From contig NZ_JAOTSB010000021.1 of the NCBI RefSeq assembly GCF_030247605.1, forward strand, positions 1 through 47,398: a stretch of 47,398 bases of DNA, read 5' to 3'. Numbering within the stretch: the stretch's first letter is position 1; every line of letters starts with the position of its first letter. The stretch is from Acidaminobacter sp. GTDB taxonomy: Bacteria; Bacillota; Clostridia; Peptostreptococcales; Acidaminobacteraceae. This document shows, piece after piece, positions 15,874-23,726 of the stretch. The notes below the pieces were generated by a model. The model saw only the letters and a program-made list of their open reading frames with translations. It did no database searches and was not told the origin of the DNA. Made by a program: the position numbers and the translations under genes.

Positions 15874-17619
15874 CTACGGCCGTTCTATGCCAAGACGTTT
15901 CATTCTGTAAATCAGACTTTGCCGGATGATCCCCAGATCCTTCGAGGCGGCTGTTAGATTCCCGTTTCGTCGCCTCAATGCCATTTGGATGATAGAGCGC
16001 TCAAGATTGCCGAGTGCCTCATTCAAGTCCGGGGATGCTTCAATATATGGTTCTGTCACCATCTCTGAAAATCTGTGTCTCAGATGATCAGGCAAGTGAC
16101 CAACCTCAAGAATTGTATCTGATTCCTCGGCCCGCACCATTAAATTTTCGACTACATGCTCCAGTTCCCTTATATTCCCCGGCCATGAATAGGATTGAAA
16201 CGCTGCGCTCAGTTCCTCCGACACATTACTGATTGTTCTTCCGACTGCGCTGTTGTATTTCTTGATGTAATGGTGTATCAGGCTCTTTAATTCATCCTTC
16301 TTTTCTCTCAATGGAAGCAAGTAAAGACTTAAGCCTGCCACCCGAAAATATAAATCCTGGCGAAGGTTTCCGTCTCTTATTGATATTTCGGGATCCACAT
16401 TCATGGCGCAGATCACACGACATTTAAGCGTGATCAGATTCGTTCCGCCAACTCGGTTAAATTTCCGTTCTTGCAGCACCCTGAGCAGTTTTGTCTGCAT
16501 ACTGATGGGCATAGAATTAAGCTCGTCCAAAAATACTGTCCCGCTTCCTGTTTCTTCAAATAAACCGGATTTATCAAGAGCGCCTGTAAAAGCGCCTTTC
16601 GTTGTGCCAAACAGAATACCTTCCAGCAGCGTTTCGGGAATGGCGGCACAGTTGATCCCAATAAATGGCTTCGTCCCTCTGCTGCTGTAGTTATGGATGC
16701 TTTGCGCATAGAGCTCCTTGCCGGTGCCGGTCTCCCCAATTATGAGTATGTTGGACTCCAGAACCGCCATTGCCTTGGCTTCATTCACCGTTTTTCTGGT
16801 CGTATTTCCTTCCCCAATAATATCGCTGAAAGTATAATGTGTGCCATTATTAAGCGGCGTTCGCAGAGAAGTGAAATCATGCGGCTTTGACGGAAGCATA
16901 CCGGCGGCATCCTCAGCCTCTCGGGCAGCAAAAAAGCGTTTTTTCAATTCAATGGTTTCATCCAATAGCTCCCTGAGCTTAGTGTCATTTCTGCAAATTG
17001 AGAAGACACCTAATCGCTCGCCATCTTTCACAAGAGGAAAAGTACTGTAGGATGTAAAGAGCGGCCTGCCATTTTTATAGACATGAGCGCTAAAACGATC
17101 CAGCAGCGGCGCAGCACTATTGAATACCTGACGATGCTCCGACTGGGCCGGATCCTTATATCCATATGCATCCCATATGAATTTCCCAACCATTTCACTG
17201 CGGTTGCGTTCTTCAAGCTGCTCCATTGCGCGATTGTAGAGTACGATTTTTCCCTCAAAATCAGAAATAACCACACCATCATTGATTTGATCCAGCGCTG
17301 TCTCAAGACAATAACTCTTTGTGGCAGAATAATTAAAATCACTGGGCCTCTGAAGGCTGATGACCGTATGACACGGATTAGCGTCAATTATTTTTGTCAC
17401 GCTAATCAGGTACTGATGCCCCTCCGGATCATGCAATGTCACCACCTGATCAACGATCAGGTCAATCTCGTATGGAAAAAATTCCTTAAACGTTCTCCCG
17501 GTCGTGTCAAAAAACGTTTTAACGGCTTGGTTCATCCATAATAGACGCTGCTTATCGTCCAGTACAATAATACCGGCTCCAAATGGCGTAAGCAATTTTC
17601 CTAATGTCTCTGCCCGCAT
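15874..17619 (-). CDS. Sigma-54-dependent transcriptional activator with two PAS domains
   Basis: A 581-residue enhancer-binding protein. PAS-like regions lie at about 8-105 and 112-220. The AAA+ domain has Walker A GETGTGKE (about 295), the sigma-54 contact loop GAFTGA (about 342-347) and a Walker B TVFLDELNSM (about 361-370). A Fis-type helix-turn-helix with NLTAASKDLGIIRQSLIYRMKRLG closes the protein. No phosphoacceptor receiver domain is present, so it is likely switched by a small ligand at the PAS domains, as in RocR-type regulators. I start at ATG 17619, 6 bases after GGGG; upstream in-frame starts abut the ribosome site. Its position next to the liv operon suggests that operon as its target. 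Confidence 0.93.
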   Translation of the reverse strand: MRAETLGKLLTPFGAGIIVLDDKQRLLWMNQAVKTFFDTTGRTFKEFFPYEIDLIVDQVVTLHDPEGHQYLISVTKIIDANPCHTVISLQRPSDFNYSATKSYCLETALDQINDGVVISDFEGKIVLYNRAMEQLEERNRSEMVGKFIWDAYGYKDPAQSEHRQVFNSAAPLLDRFSAHVYKNGRPLFTSYSTFPLVKDGERLGVFSICRNDTKLRELLDETIELKKRFFAAREAEDAAGMLPSKPHDFTSLRTPLNNGTHYTFSDIIGEGNTTRKTVNEAKAMAVLESNILIIGETGTGKELYAQSIHNYSSRGTKPFIGINCAAIPETLLEGILFGTTKGAFTGALDKSGLFEETGSGTVFLDELNSMPISMQTKLLRVLQERKFNRVGGTNLITLKCRVICAMNVDPEISIRDGNLRQDLYFRVAGLSLYLLPLREKKDELKSLIHHYIKKYNSAVGRTISNVSEELSAAFQSYSWPGNIRELEHVVENLMVRAEESDTILEVGHLPDHLRHRFSEMVTEPYIEASPDLNEALGNLERSIIQMALRRRNGNLTAASKDLGIIRQSLIYRMKRLGIERP

Positions 17620-17656
17620 GGCCATCCCCACTTTTTAACTCTCCAGTTTGTCATTA

Positions 17657-17695
17657 TAAAAAACGGCGCACCATCCCAAACTCCTCCGGTGCGCC
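17657..17695 (-). terminator. Intrinsic terminator after lpdA
   Basis: An 8-bp perfect stem (GGCGCACC at 17665-17672 with GGTGCGCC at 17688-17695) is followed on the minus strand by GTTTTTT. It separates lpdA from the sigma-54 activator. Confidence 0.85.
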
Positions 17696-17722
17696 ATTTT
17701 CACAGCCCTCTTCAGATCACAG

Positions 17723-19123
17723 TTATTTCTTTTTAGTCGGTGAAATATGAATCGCAGAGTCCGTGACATTGAGTACGGCTTCATGAAGCGCTTCCGCCAG
17801 AGTTGGATGGGCGTGAATGGATTGTCCGATCGCATGGACATCCATATGCTGATCGATTGCCAGCGAAGCCTCGTGAATCAAATCCGAAGCGTGAGGTCCC
17901 ATGATGTGCACGCCAAGAATTTTCAGTGTGGACGCATCCGCGATCACTTTGACAAAGCCGTCCGTTTCACCCATGGACAATGCTTTTCCGTTTGCGACGA
18001 AATTAAATTTTCCGGTTTTAATCTCGCAGCCTTTAGCCACTGCCTGCTCTTCCGTAAGACCTGCGTAGGCAATCTGAGGGTCAATAAAGATACAGTCCGG
18101 AACTGTGGATCCGTGCTTAGGCGCTTCACCCGTTACAATGGCTTCAACACAGGCAATGCCGTGATGGGACGCCACGTGAGCCAGCATGACGCCGCCCAGT
18201 ACATCTCCAATAGCATAGATGTTTGGTACATTCGTCTGAAACTTGTTGTCTACCGGGATTCCGGTGCCGTCAAAAATGACGCCGGCAGCTTCGAGGTTGA
18301 GACCATCCACAAACGCTCTTCTGCCAACTGCCATCAAAATAACGTCTGCTTCAACCTCAATGGTCTCACCTTTTTTGTTAGTGGCAATCATTAAAAGCCC
18401 GGTCTCTGTCTTTTTAATCTCTTTGGCGCGCGCGCCGTCATGCAGCTTAAGTCCGCGCTTCTTCAGAATTGGCGGAAGTCGCTTGACAATATCCTTGTCA
18501 ATGCGCTTCAGTAGGGTCGATGAAATGACCGTGACTTCAGAGCCAAAAGAATTGTAGATAGAAGCGAATTCCATGCCTATAACGCCGCTGCCCGCAACAA
18601 CCATGCGCTTTGGAAGCTCTCTGAGCTCAAGCAATTGATCGCTGTCTATGACCCCAGGCAAGTCATTGCCCGGAACCGGCGGTGATGAAGGCACTGAGCC
18701 TGTGGCAATAATGATATGTTTGGCCTTGACCAGTTCTGTCGTACCGTCATGCAGTTTTACCTCAACGGCCTCGGCGCTCTTAAAGGCAGCGAAGCCTCTC
18801 ATGATCAGTACGCCGTTGTCTTCCACGACTTTGTCCGTTCCTTTTACCAGCTGGTCAACAACACTGGCTTTACGGTCCATGACACGACCCATATCCATTT
18901 TGTAACCATCCACGGTAATGCCAAAGCTTTCTGCGTGGGCAAACTTATCCATGAGCTGAGCGTTGGCATAAAGGGCTTTGGTCGGAATACAGCCGCGGTT
19001 CAGACACGTGCCGCCAAGCCGGTCCGCTTCGACAAGCGCGACATCCATACCGAGTTGAGCCGCACGAATTGCAGCAACGTAGCCACCTGGGCCGCCGCCT
19101 ATGATCAACAAATCTTTTTCCAT
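17723..19123 (-). CDS. lpdA: Dihydrolipoamide dehydrogenase (E3)
   Basis: A FAD-dependent disulfide oxidoreductase that reoxidises protein-bound dihydrolipoamide with NAD. The FAD site is LLIIGGGPGGYVAAIRA, the redox disulfide is Cys40/Cys45 in GGTCLNRGCIPTKAL, the NAD site is MVVAGSGVIGMEFASIY and the C-terminal His-Glu dyad is in HAHPTLAEALHEAV. The length of 466 is normal. AGGAGG lies upstream of the ATG. No E1, E2 or glycine-cleavage gene lies beside it, so its partner complex is encoded elsewhere. It has its own terminator and therefore a separate transcript from the regulator downstream. Confidence 0.95.
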   Translation of the reverse strand: MEKDLLIIGGGPGGYVAAIRAAQLGMDVALVEADRLGGTCLNRGCIPTKALYANAQLMDKFAHAESFGITVDGYKMDMGRVMDRKASVVDQLVKGTDKVVEDNGVLIMRGFAAFKSAEAVEVKLHDGTTELVKAKHIIIATGSVPSSPPVPGNDLPGVIDSDQLLELRELPKRMVVAGSGVIGMEFASIYNSFGSEVTVISSTLLKRIDKDIVKRLPPILKKRGLKLHDGARAKEIKKTETGLLMIATNKKGETIEVEADVILMAVGRRAFVDGLNLEAAGVIFDGTGIPVDNKFQTNVPNIYAIGDVLGGVMLAHVASHHGIACVEAIVTGEAPKHGSTVPDCIFIDPQIAYAGLTEEQAVAKGCEIKTGKFNFVANGKALSMGETDGFVKVIADASTLKILGVHIMGPHASDLIHEASLAIDQHMDVHAIGQSIHAHPTLAEALHEAVLNVTDSAIHISPTKKK

Positions 19124-19162
19124 GAGGTGCCTCCTTAATATTTCATTTGATTAAATACCATA

Positions 19163-19171
19163 TGCTATAAT
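19163..19171 (+). promoter_or_regulatory. Extended -10 promoter for the TIM-barrel gene
   Basis: TGCTATAAT is a perfect extended -10 element about 90 bases before the gene at 19260. The nearest TTGATT is spaced only 13 bases away and is not a usable -35 box. Confidence 0.5.
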
Positions 19172-19259
19172 AATATCAGAAAATTTTAATATTGCGAGCT
19201 GTCTGTACTTATGGATTATATACAAAGATAAAAAACTACCGCCAGAAAGGGGATGCATC

Positions 19260-19934
19260 ATGAAAGAATTCGTTCCTGAAATACAGGGAAATTTGAGAAA
19301 GCATATAATAAAAGTCCCGGAAGCCATATACAAAGTCAGCGGGATCAAAATCTTTGGGAAACGCATTAAATCGCTTGTTTTCTCAACAGATGTGGCTATC
19401 ATCAAAAATTGTAATGCGGATGCCGTGATCGCCGTCTATCCCTTCACACCTCAGCCCGTCATTACTCACGCCATCATTACGGCGTCAGATGTGCCTGTCT
19501 TCAGCGGTGTCGGCGGCGGTACAACAACGGGGAAGCGCGTCATAAATCTCGCCATGGATGCTGAATTTCAAGGGGCCATGGGCGTCGTCGTCAACGCACC
19601 AACCACAAATGAGATCATTAGAGCACTTCGAGATCGAATAGACATTCCCGTTGTCGTCACGGTAGTCTCCGAAAAAACAGACATTGAAGCCAGAATTAAC
19701 GCCGGTGCCACCATCCTGAATGTGTCCGGCGCGTCGAAGACCGCTGAGATCGTCCGAATGATCCGTCAAAAGTATCCTGAGATGCCAATAATCGCAACAG
19801 GCGGACCGACTGAGGAAGATATTTTGAGAACCATCGAAGCCGGTGCGAACGCCATAACCTTTACACCGCCCAGCAACGGCGAAATTTTCAAAGAAATCAT
19901 GATTAAATACAGAAATCAGGATGACATCTTTTAA
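19260..19934 (+). CDS. Putative (beta/alpha)-barrel protein of unknown function
   Basis: A 224-residue soluble protein with the alternating strand-helix rhythm of a TIM barrel. Glycine-rich phosphate-binding-like loops occur at FSGVGGGTTTGKR (about 80) and IIATGGPTEEDI (about 180), plus an ATILNVSGASKTAEI strand. Relatives are, to my knowledge, annotated only as 'hydrolase' or hypothetical in Clostridia; I do not recognise a reaction. The GGGTTTG loop and the GG near the C terminus suggest binding of a phosphate-bearing ligand. GAAAGGGG precedes the ATG. The gene stands alone, divergent from lpdA and ended by a terminator. Confidence 0.75.
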   Translation: MKEFVPEIQGNLRKHIIKVPEAIYKVSGIKIFGKRIKSLVFSTDVAIIKNCNADAVIAVYPFTPQPVITHAIITASDVPVFSGVGGGTTTGKRVINLAMDAEFQGAMGVVVNAPTTNEIIRALRDRIDIPVVVTVVSEKTDIEARINAGATILNVSGASKTAEIVRMIRQKYPEMPIIATGGPTEEDILRTIEAGANAITFTPPSNGEIFKEIMIKYRNQDDIF

Positions 19935-19995
19935 TGTCGCTGATACATAACATTGATTTCATTTCCCGCACAAACCAATAAAATACCACCCACTT

Positions 19996-20025
19996 AAAAA
20001 GGCACACCTCGCGGCGTGCCTTTTT
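19996..20025. terminator. Bidirectional intrinsic terminator
   Basis: AAAAA, an 8-base stem with one mismatch (GGCACACC and GGCGTGCC, 20001-20020) and TTTTT lie between the convergent TIM-barrel and transporter genes. It can serve both strands. Confidence 0.8.
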
Positions 20026-20087
20026 CATGTGACATTGAGATTGTCCAGCCTGACCCCGCTCACCACGGGCATCTGGCGCCTCACTCT

Positions 20088-21344
20088 CTATGCGGCTTTT
20101 GCCTCATCAACGTCCGGCACTCTCATGAGTAATATGCCCCCAATGATAAACAGCAAAATGATGCTGAAAACGCCGTTGTTGGTACGCCCGGTCATTTGAG
20201 TCACAAAGCCGACGAGAAATGGTCCCATGATCGCGGCAAACTTACCAAAGATATTGTAGAAGCCAAAAAATTCATTGGCCTGTTCCTTTGGTACCAGCTT
20301 TCCAAAATAGGAACGGCTGAGTGCTTGAATCCCGCCCTGAGACGTTCCCACCATCATGGCCAGAATCCAGAAATCCAGGACTGAATCCAGGAAGTAGGCG
20401 TAAATACAAATCACAGTATATGTAATTATGCCAACAAACAGCATTCTTTTACAGCCGAACCGTTCTGCCAGCTTGCCATAGAGCAGCGCGAAGGGGAACG
20501 CCACAAATTGCGTCGCGAGTAGGATGACCAGCAGGTTCATGGCGTCTATACCCAGGTCCGAGCCGTAGGAGGTCGCCATTTTAATAATGGTATCCACGCC
20601 ATCTATGTAGAAGAAGTAGGCAATCAGGAAGGTAAACAAGTTTTTGTGCGCTTTGATGTTGGAAAAGGTCTTCGCAATCCGCTTGAAGCTTCTCGAGACG
20701 GGTTTTGACTCAATGGGTATACCGTGGACCTGGCGGACATTTTTGATGAGCGGTATGGTAAACACGCCCCACCAAATCGCAGTGATGATGAAGGAAATTC
20801 TAAACGCTGCCCCAATGGACAATGGCAGCCAGCCCATCTGGGAACCTACAACTACCGCCATGCACAGGATGAAAGGGATCGTGCTTCCTATATAGCCCAT
20901 TGCGAACCCCGTTGTTGAGACGCGGTCCATGCGTTCAGCCGGCGTGATATCCACCAAAAAGGCATCATAGAATACATTCGCCCCGGAGAAACCAATCGCC
21001 GTCAATATGTAGACCACCAACAGCCCCCACCAATAGGACTCGGGAATGAGCGACAAAAATGCCGTCGCTGCGATTCCAATCAGTACGAAAGTCACAAAAA
21101 ATCGCTTTTTAAGCCCCATATAATCTGCAATTGTACCCAGCACCGGCGCCAGCATCGCCAAAAACAGCGTCGCAATTGAATTGGCGTAGCCCCAGTAAGC
21201 GGTTGACGTCGTCGCCGACCCCACATCTTCAAACACCATTTTGAAATAGAGCGGCATGATGGTGGATGTAATGGTCATACTATAGGCGCTGTTGGCCCAG
21301 TCATAAAGCGCCCAGCTTTTTTCTATCTTTGTCAGCTTCATCAT
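20088..21344 (-). CDS. Major facilitator transporter, UMF1 family
   Basis: A 418-residue protein with about twelve hydrophobic segments. The opening EKSWALYDWANSAYSMTITS is the hallmark of the UMF1 (BtlA-like) group of MFS proteins. In the middle are GFSGANVFYDAFLVDI and the MFS-like PKEQANEFFGFYNIFGKFAAIMGP. Substrates of this group are poorly defined. GAGGGG lies 7 bases before ATG 21344, which fixes the start; the longer frame to 21365 runs through the ribosome site. It is followed on the same strand by no other gene before the terminator near 20000. Confidence 0.9.
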   Translation of the reverse strand: MMKLTKIEKSWALYDWANSAYSMTITSTIMPLYFKMVFEDVGSATTSTAYWGYANSIATLFLAMLAPVLGTIADYMGLKKRFFVTFVLIGIAATAFLSLIPESYWWGLLVVYILTAIGFSGANVFYDAFLVDITPAERMDRVSTTGFAMGYIGSTIPFILCMAVVVGSQMGWLPLSIGAAFRISFIITAIWWGVFTIPLIKNVRQVHGIPIESKPVSRSFKRIAKTFSNIKAHKNLFTFLIAYFFYIDGVDTIIKMATSYGSDLGIDAMNLLVILLATQFVAFPFALLYGKLAERFGCKRMLFVGIITYTVICIYAYFLDSVLDFWILAMMVGTSQGGIQALSRSYFGKLVPKEQANEFFGFYNIFGKFAAIMGPFLVGFVTQMTGRTNNGVFSIILLFIIGGILLMRVPDVDEAKAA

Positions 21345-21437
21345 AGGCGATCCCCTCTCTCTCAATTCCTTTCAACTCCAAATGACAGAATCAGCGGCGC
21401 ACGGCAAATTTCTTATGTACTTGAGAATTCCAACAAC

Positions 21438-22745
21438 TTACTCTGATTCAAGACACGAGAGCGGGCCTCTGACAGCACCTTCCAGTTCAACCCCAAGCCA
21501 GCCGGCAAATGTCGGCGCTTCATCCAACAGTGACATAGGCGTAGTAATTTCTCCCGCCTTTATTCCGTCTCCAGCCATGATCCAAACTGTGTTGTATTTT
21601 GGCTTCAGCGGTGAGAAGCCATGGGTATTCCAGTGATAGAAAGGCTCTCCCCTCACCGTCAGGTCAGTAATTTCCTCAACCGGATCTGCGGCTTCCAAGC
21701 GATCATTGAAATAATATCCTTTTGAAGCTTCCAGCATAAGATACGCGCCTGGATCTGCGCCAAACGCCATAATTTCTCTGTGGTGATAAATCGCCTCAAT
21801 GGCCTCCTCTTCCCGGGCAAAATCTTCGACGATCTTTCTCACATGGGCTTTGACGTGCTCCAGCTCAGGACCTTTGACATAGAGATACGCTGAGCCATCC
21901 GCAGATTTCATCAGCGCCCTGTAATCCTTGAGGCGCCCTTTATGGTCCAGCTGAATCAATCCTCTTTCAATAAAAAGGGGATTCAGATTAACGACGCGCT
22001 CCACATCCAGGCTGCTGTGGTCCCCCAGTACGCAGATGCCATAGACTTCGGAATCCGGCTGGTTCTCAATCCAATCCAAAATATCTCCCAGCCTGCGGTC
22101 ATGACGTTTCAATGCTTCAGCGGCCATTTTGGAATTGAATCCATAATCGTGACGCTGGGAGTCAAGATCCGTGTAGTGGACCAGAATCAGGTCAGGTCGT
22201 TTCTCTTCCAAAGTCGCCATGAGCGACTGATGGGTGAAATGGTCCAGCGCCGGCTGATCTGTGCCATGTCTGAGTTTCCCGAACCTTCGATTCATCTCGA
22301 ACTGGTAACCGGGAGATCCGGACCTAAGAGAAACCAGAATCTGATTTTCCCAGGGACGGTTGGCCAGGACTTCAGGCATGTTGTAGTGAATTCCGGCTCC
22401 GGCTGTCACCGGCCAAAGCAAAGCCGCTGTCCTCATCCCCGCCCTGGCCGCCGCGTCGTAAATTGTATCTCCCATTAGGTAACGACGACTCCAAAACCAG
22501 TCCGGCGACGGTCTCCCCGGTTGAAAAAGCGTATTGTTCACAATGCCGTGATCTTTGGGCAGCCGCCCTGTCACAATTGTGGCGTGAGCGGGATAAGTCA
22601 GCGAAGGATAAATGCTTTCAACACTTTTATGCCATGCCGCTCTGTTAATCAGCCTGCCAAAGGCAGGCATAGCCGAAACAGTCTCAAAATCCTGATCAGC
22701 AAGCCCATCAAAAGATATCACAATCAAACGACGTCTATTCCACAT
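21438..22745 (-). CDS. Nucleotide pyrophosphatase/phosphodiesterase-like protein, alkaline phosphatase superfamily
   Basis: A 435-residue metal-dependent phosphoesterase. All expected ligands are visible: Asp13 in VISFDG, nucleophile Thr50 in YPSLTYPAHATIVTG, HYTDLDSQRHDYG, VLGDHSSLDV and the last histidine in HWNTHGFSP. The arrangement is that of the type I phosphodiesterase/nucleotide pyrophosphatase family. There is no signal peptide, so it is probably cytoplasmic; the substrate is not evident. GGAGGTG 5 bases before ATG 22745 fixes the start. It lies upstream of the UMF1 transporter on the same strand (93 bases), so the pair may be co-transcribed. Confidence 0.92.
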   Translation of the reverse strand: MWNRRRLIVISFDGLADQDFETVSAMPAFGRLINRAAWHKSVESIYPSLTYPAHATIVTGRLPKDHGIVNNTLFQPGRPSPDWFWSRRYLMGDTIYDAAARAGMRTAALLWPVTAGAGIHYNMPEVLANRPWENQILVSLRSGSPGYQFEMNRRFGKLRHGTDQPALDHFTHQSLMATLEEKRPDLILVHYTDLDSQRHDYGFNSKMAAEALKRHDRRLGDILDWIENQPDSEVYGICVLGDHSSLDVERVVNLNPLFIERGLIQLDHKGRLKDYRALMKSADGSAYLYVKGPELEHVKAHVRKIVEDFAREEEAIEAIYHHREIMAFGADPGAYLMLEASKGYYFNDRLEAADPVEEITDLTVRGEPFYHWNTHGFSPLKPKYNTVWIMAGDGIKAGEITTPMSLLDEAPTFAGWLGVELEGAVRGPLSCLESE

Positions 22746-22782
22746 TTCCGCACCTCCAGTCAACAGCCTTGGTTTCCCCTTG

Positions 22783-22814
22783 CATTGCAACAATTTTCTG
22801 CAATGTGATATAAT
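22783..22814 (+). promoter_or_regulatory. Promoter with an overlapping operator-like dyad for the DUF2161 gene
   Basis: TTGCAA (22785-22790), an 18-base spacer and TATAAT (22809-22814) form a good promoter. A perfect inverted repeat CATTGCA-N9-TGCAATG (22783-22805) covers the -35 box and spacer. It lies between divergent genes and may bind a dimeric repressor. Confidence 0.6.
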
Positions 22815-22869
22815 TTTGATGCTTGAACTTTTAAAAGATTTTTTTTAGCCGATGGAAGGGGTGCCCACA

Positions 22870-23601
22870 ATGGACAAAATTCAATACGAACGCGAGCTTT
22901 ACGAACCCCTGCGTCAGCATCTCGACGACCTTGGCTTCGACGTCCGCTCCGAGGTCAGATCCTGCGATCTCGTCGCGAAAAAGAATGACTTAATCTACAT
23001 AATTGAGATGAAGCGGCACCTTTCCTTTGATCTTCTCGCCCAGGCGGTGGAGCGCCAAAGTTATGCTGACGCTGTCTATGTGAGCATACCCAAGCCGAAT
23101 AATTTCAAACAGGATAAAATATGGAAGTCTAAAATCAATGTCCTTAAGCAGCTTAACCTTGGACTTATTCTGGTCAGCAAAACAGGCAGCACTTACATGG
23201 TGGAAGAAGCACTGATCCCCGAATCCATCAAACCCAAACGTCAGTCCTCCAGGAAGAGAACCGCCCTGGAGAAGGAGTTCTCAAGCCGAAGCCTGGATCT
23301 CAACATTGCCGGGAGTACCGGTGTACCTCTGGTAACAGCCTATCGGGAAGCAGCTCTTTTTATAGCCTATTTGATCAGAAAAAATGGTCCTCAGTCTACC
23401 GCATCCCTTAAAACAAACGGGGCACACCCCAAAAAAACAACCAGCATTCTGAACTCAAATTACTACGGCTGGTTCTCCAAATCCAAAGACCGTATCTACG
23501 CTTTGACAGCTGAAGGAGAACATGCATTGAAATTGTACAAACCGCTGGCGGATGCCTTCGAAGCCTTAGAGGCTGCTTACATAGAGGATTCAACAGTTTA
23601 G
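22870..23601 (+). CDS. DUF2161-type protein with a PD-(D/E)XK nuclease-like fold
   Basis: A 243-residue protein. The N-terminal half shows the nuclease-fold signature: CDLVAKKNDLIYIIEMKR, giving D then ExK, with a following QAVERQSYADAVYVSIP helix and strand. This matches, as I recall, proteins labelled DUF2161 or putative phosphodiesterase. The C-terminal half (about 160-243) looks like a winged-helix domain (AYREAALFIAYLIRKNG, then DRIYALTAEGEHALKLY), so DNA binding is plausible. ATG 22870 is preceded by GGAAGGGG about 9 bases away; upstream in-frame starts abut it. It stands alone, with its own promoter and terminator. The biological role is unknown. Confidence 0.8.
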   Translation: MDKIQYERELYEPLRQHLDDLGFDVRSEVRSCDLVAKKNDLIYIIEMKRHLSFDLLAQAVERQSYADAVYVSIPKPNNFKQDKIWKSKINVLKQLNLGLILVSKTGSTYMVEEALIPESIKPKRQSSRKRTALEKEFSSRSLDLNIAGSTGVPLVTAYREAALFIAYLIRKNGPQSTASLKTNGAHPKKTTSILNSNYYGWFSKSKDRIYALTAEGEHALKLYKPLADAFEALEAAYIEDSTV

Positions 23602-23637
23602 AGACGCCCTGACTCACTTGACCTGCACGCGAAAAGA

Positions 23638-23682
23638 CTGTCTGCAAAAATGGTATCAACTCATTTTTGCAGACAGCCTTTT
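23638..23682. terminator. Strong bidirectional terminator
   Basis: A perfect 15-bp stem (23638-23652 with 23662-23676) closes a 9-base loop and is flanked by AAAAG and CCTTTT. It lies between the convergent DUF2161 and Na/Pi cotransporter genes. Confidence 0.9.
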
Positions 23683-23726
23683 AATTATCTTATGACCAAT
23701 TTTGTTGACCGTCAGGGCCGAAATTC

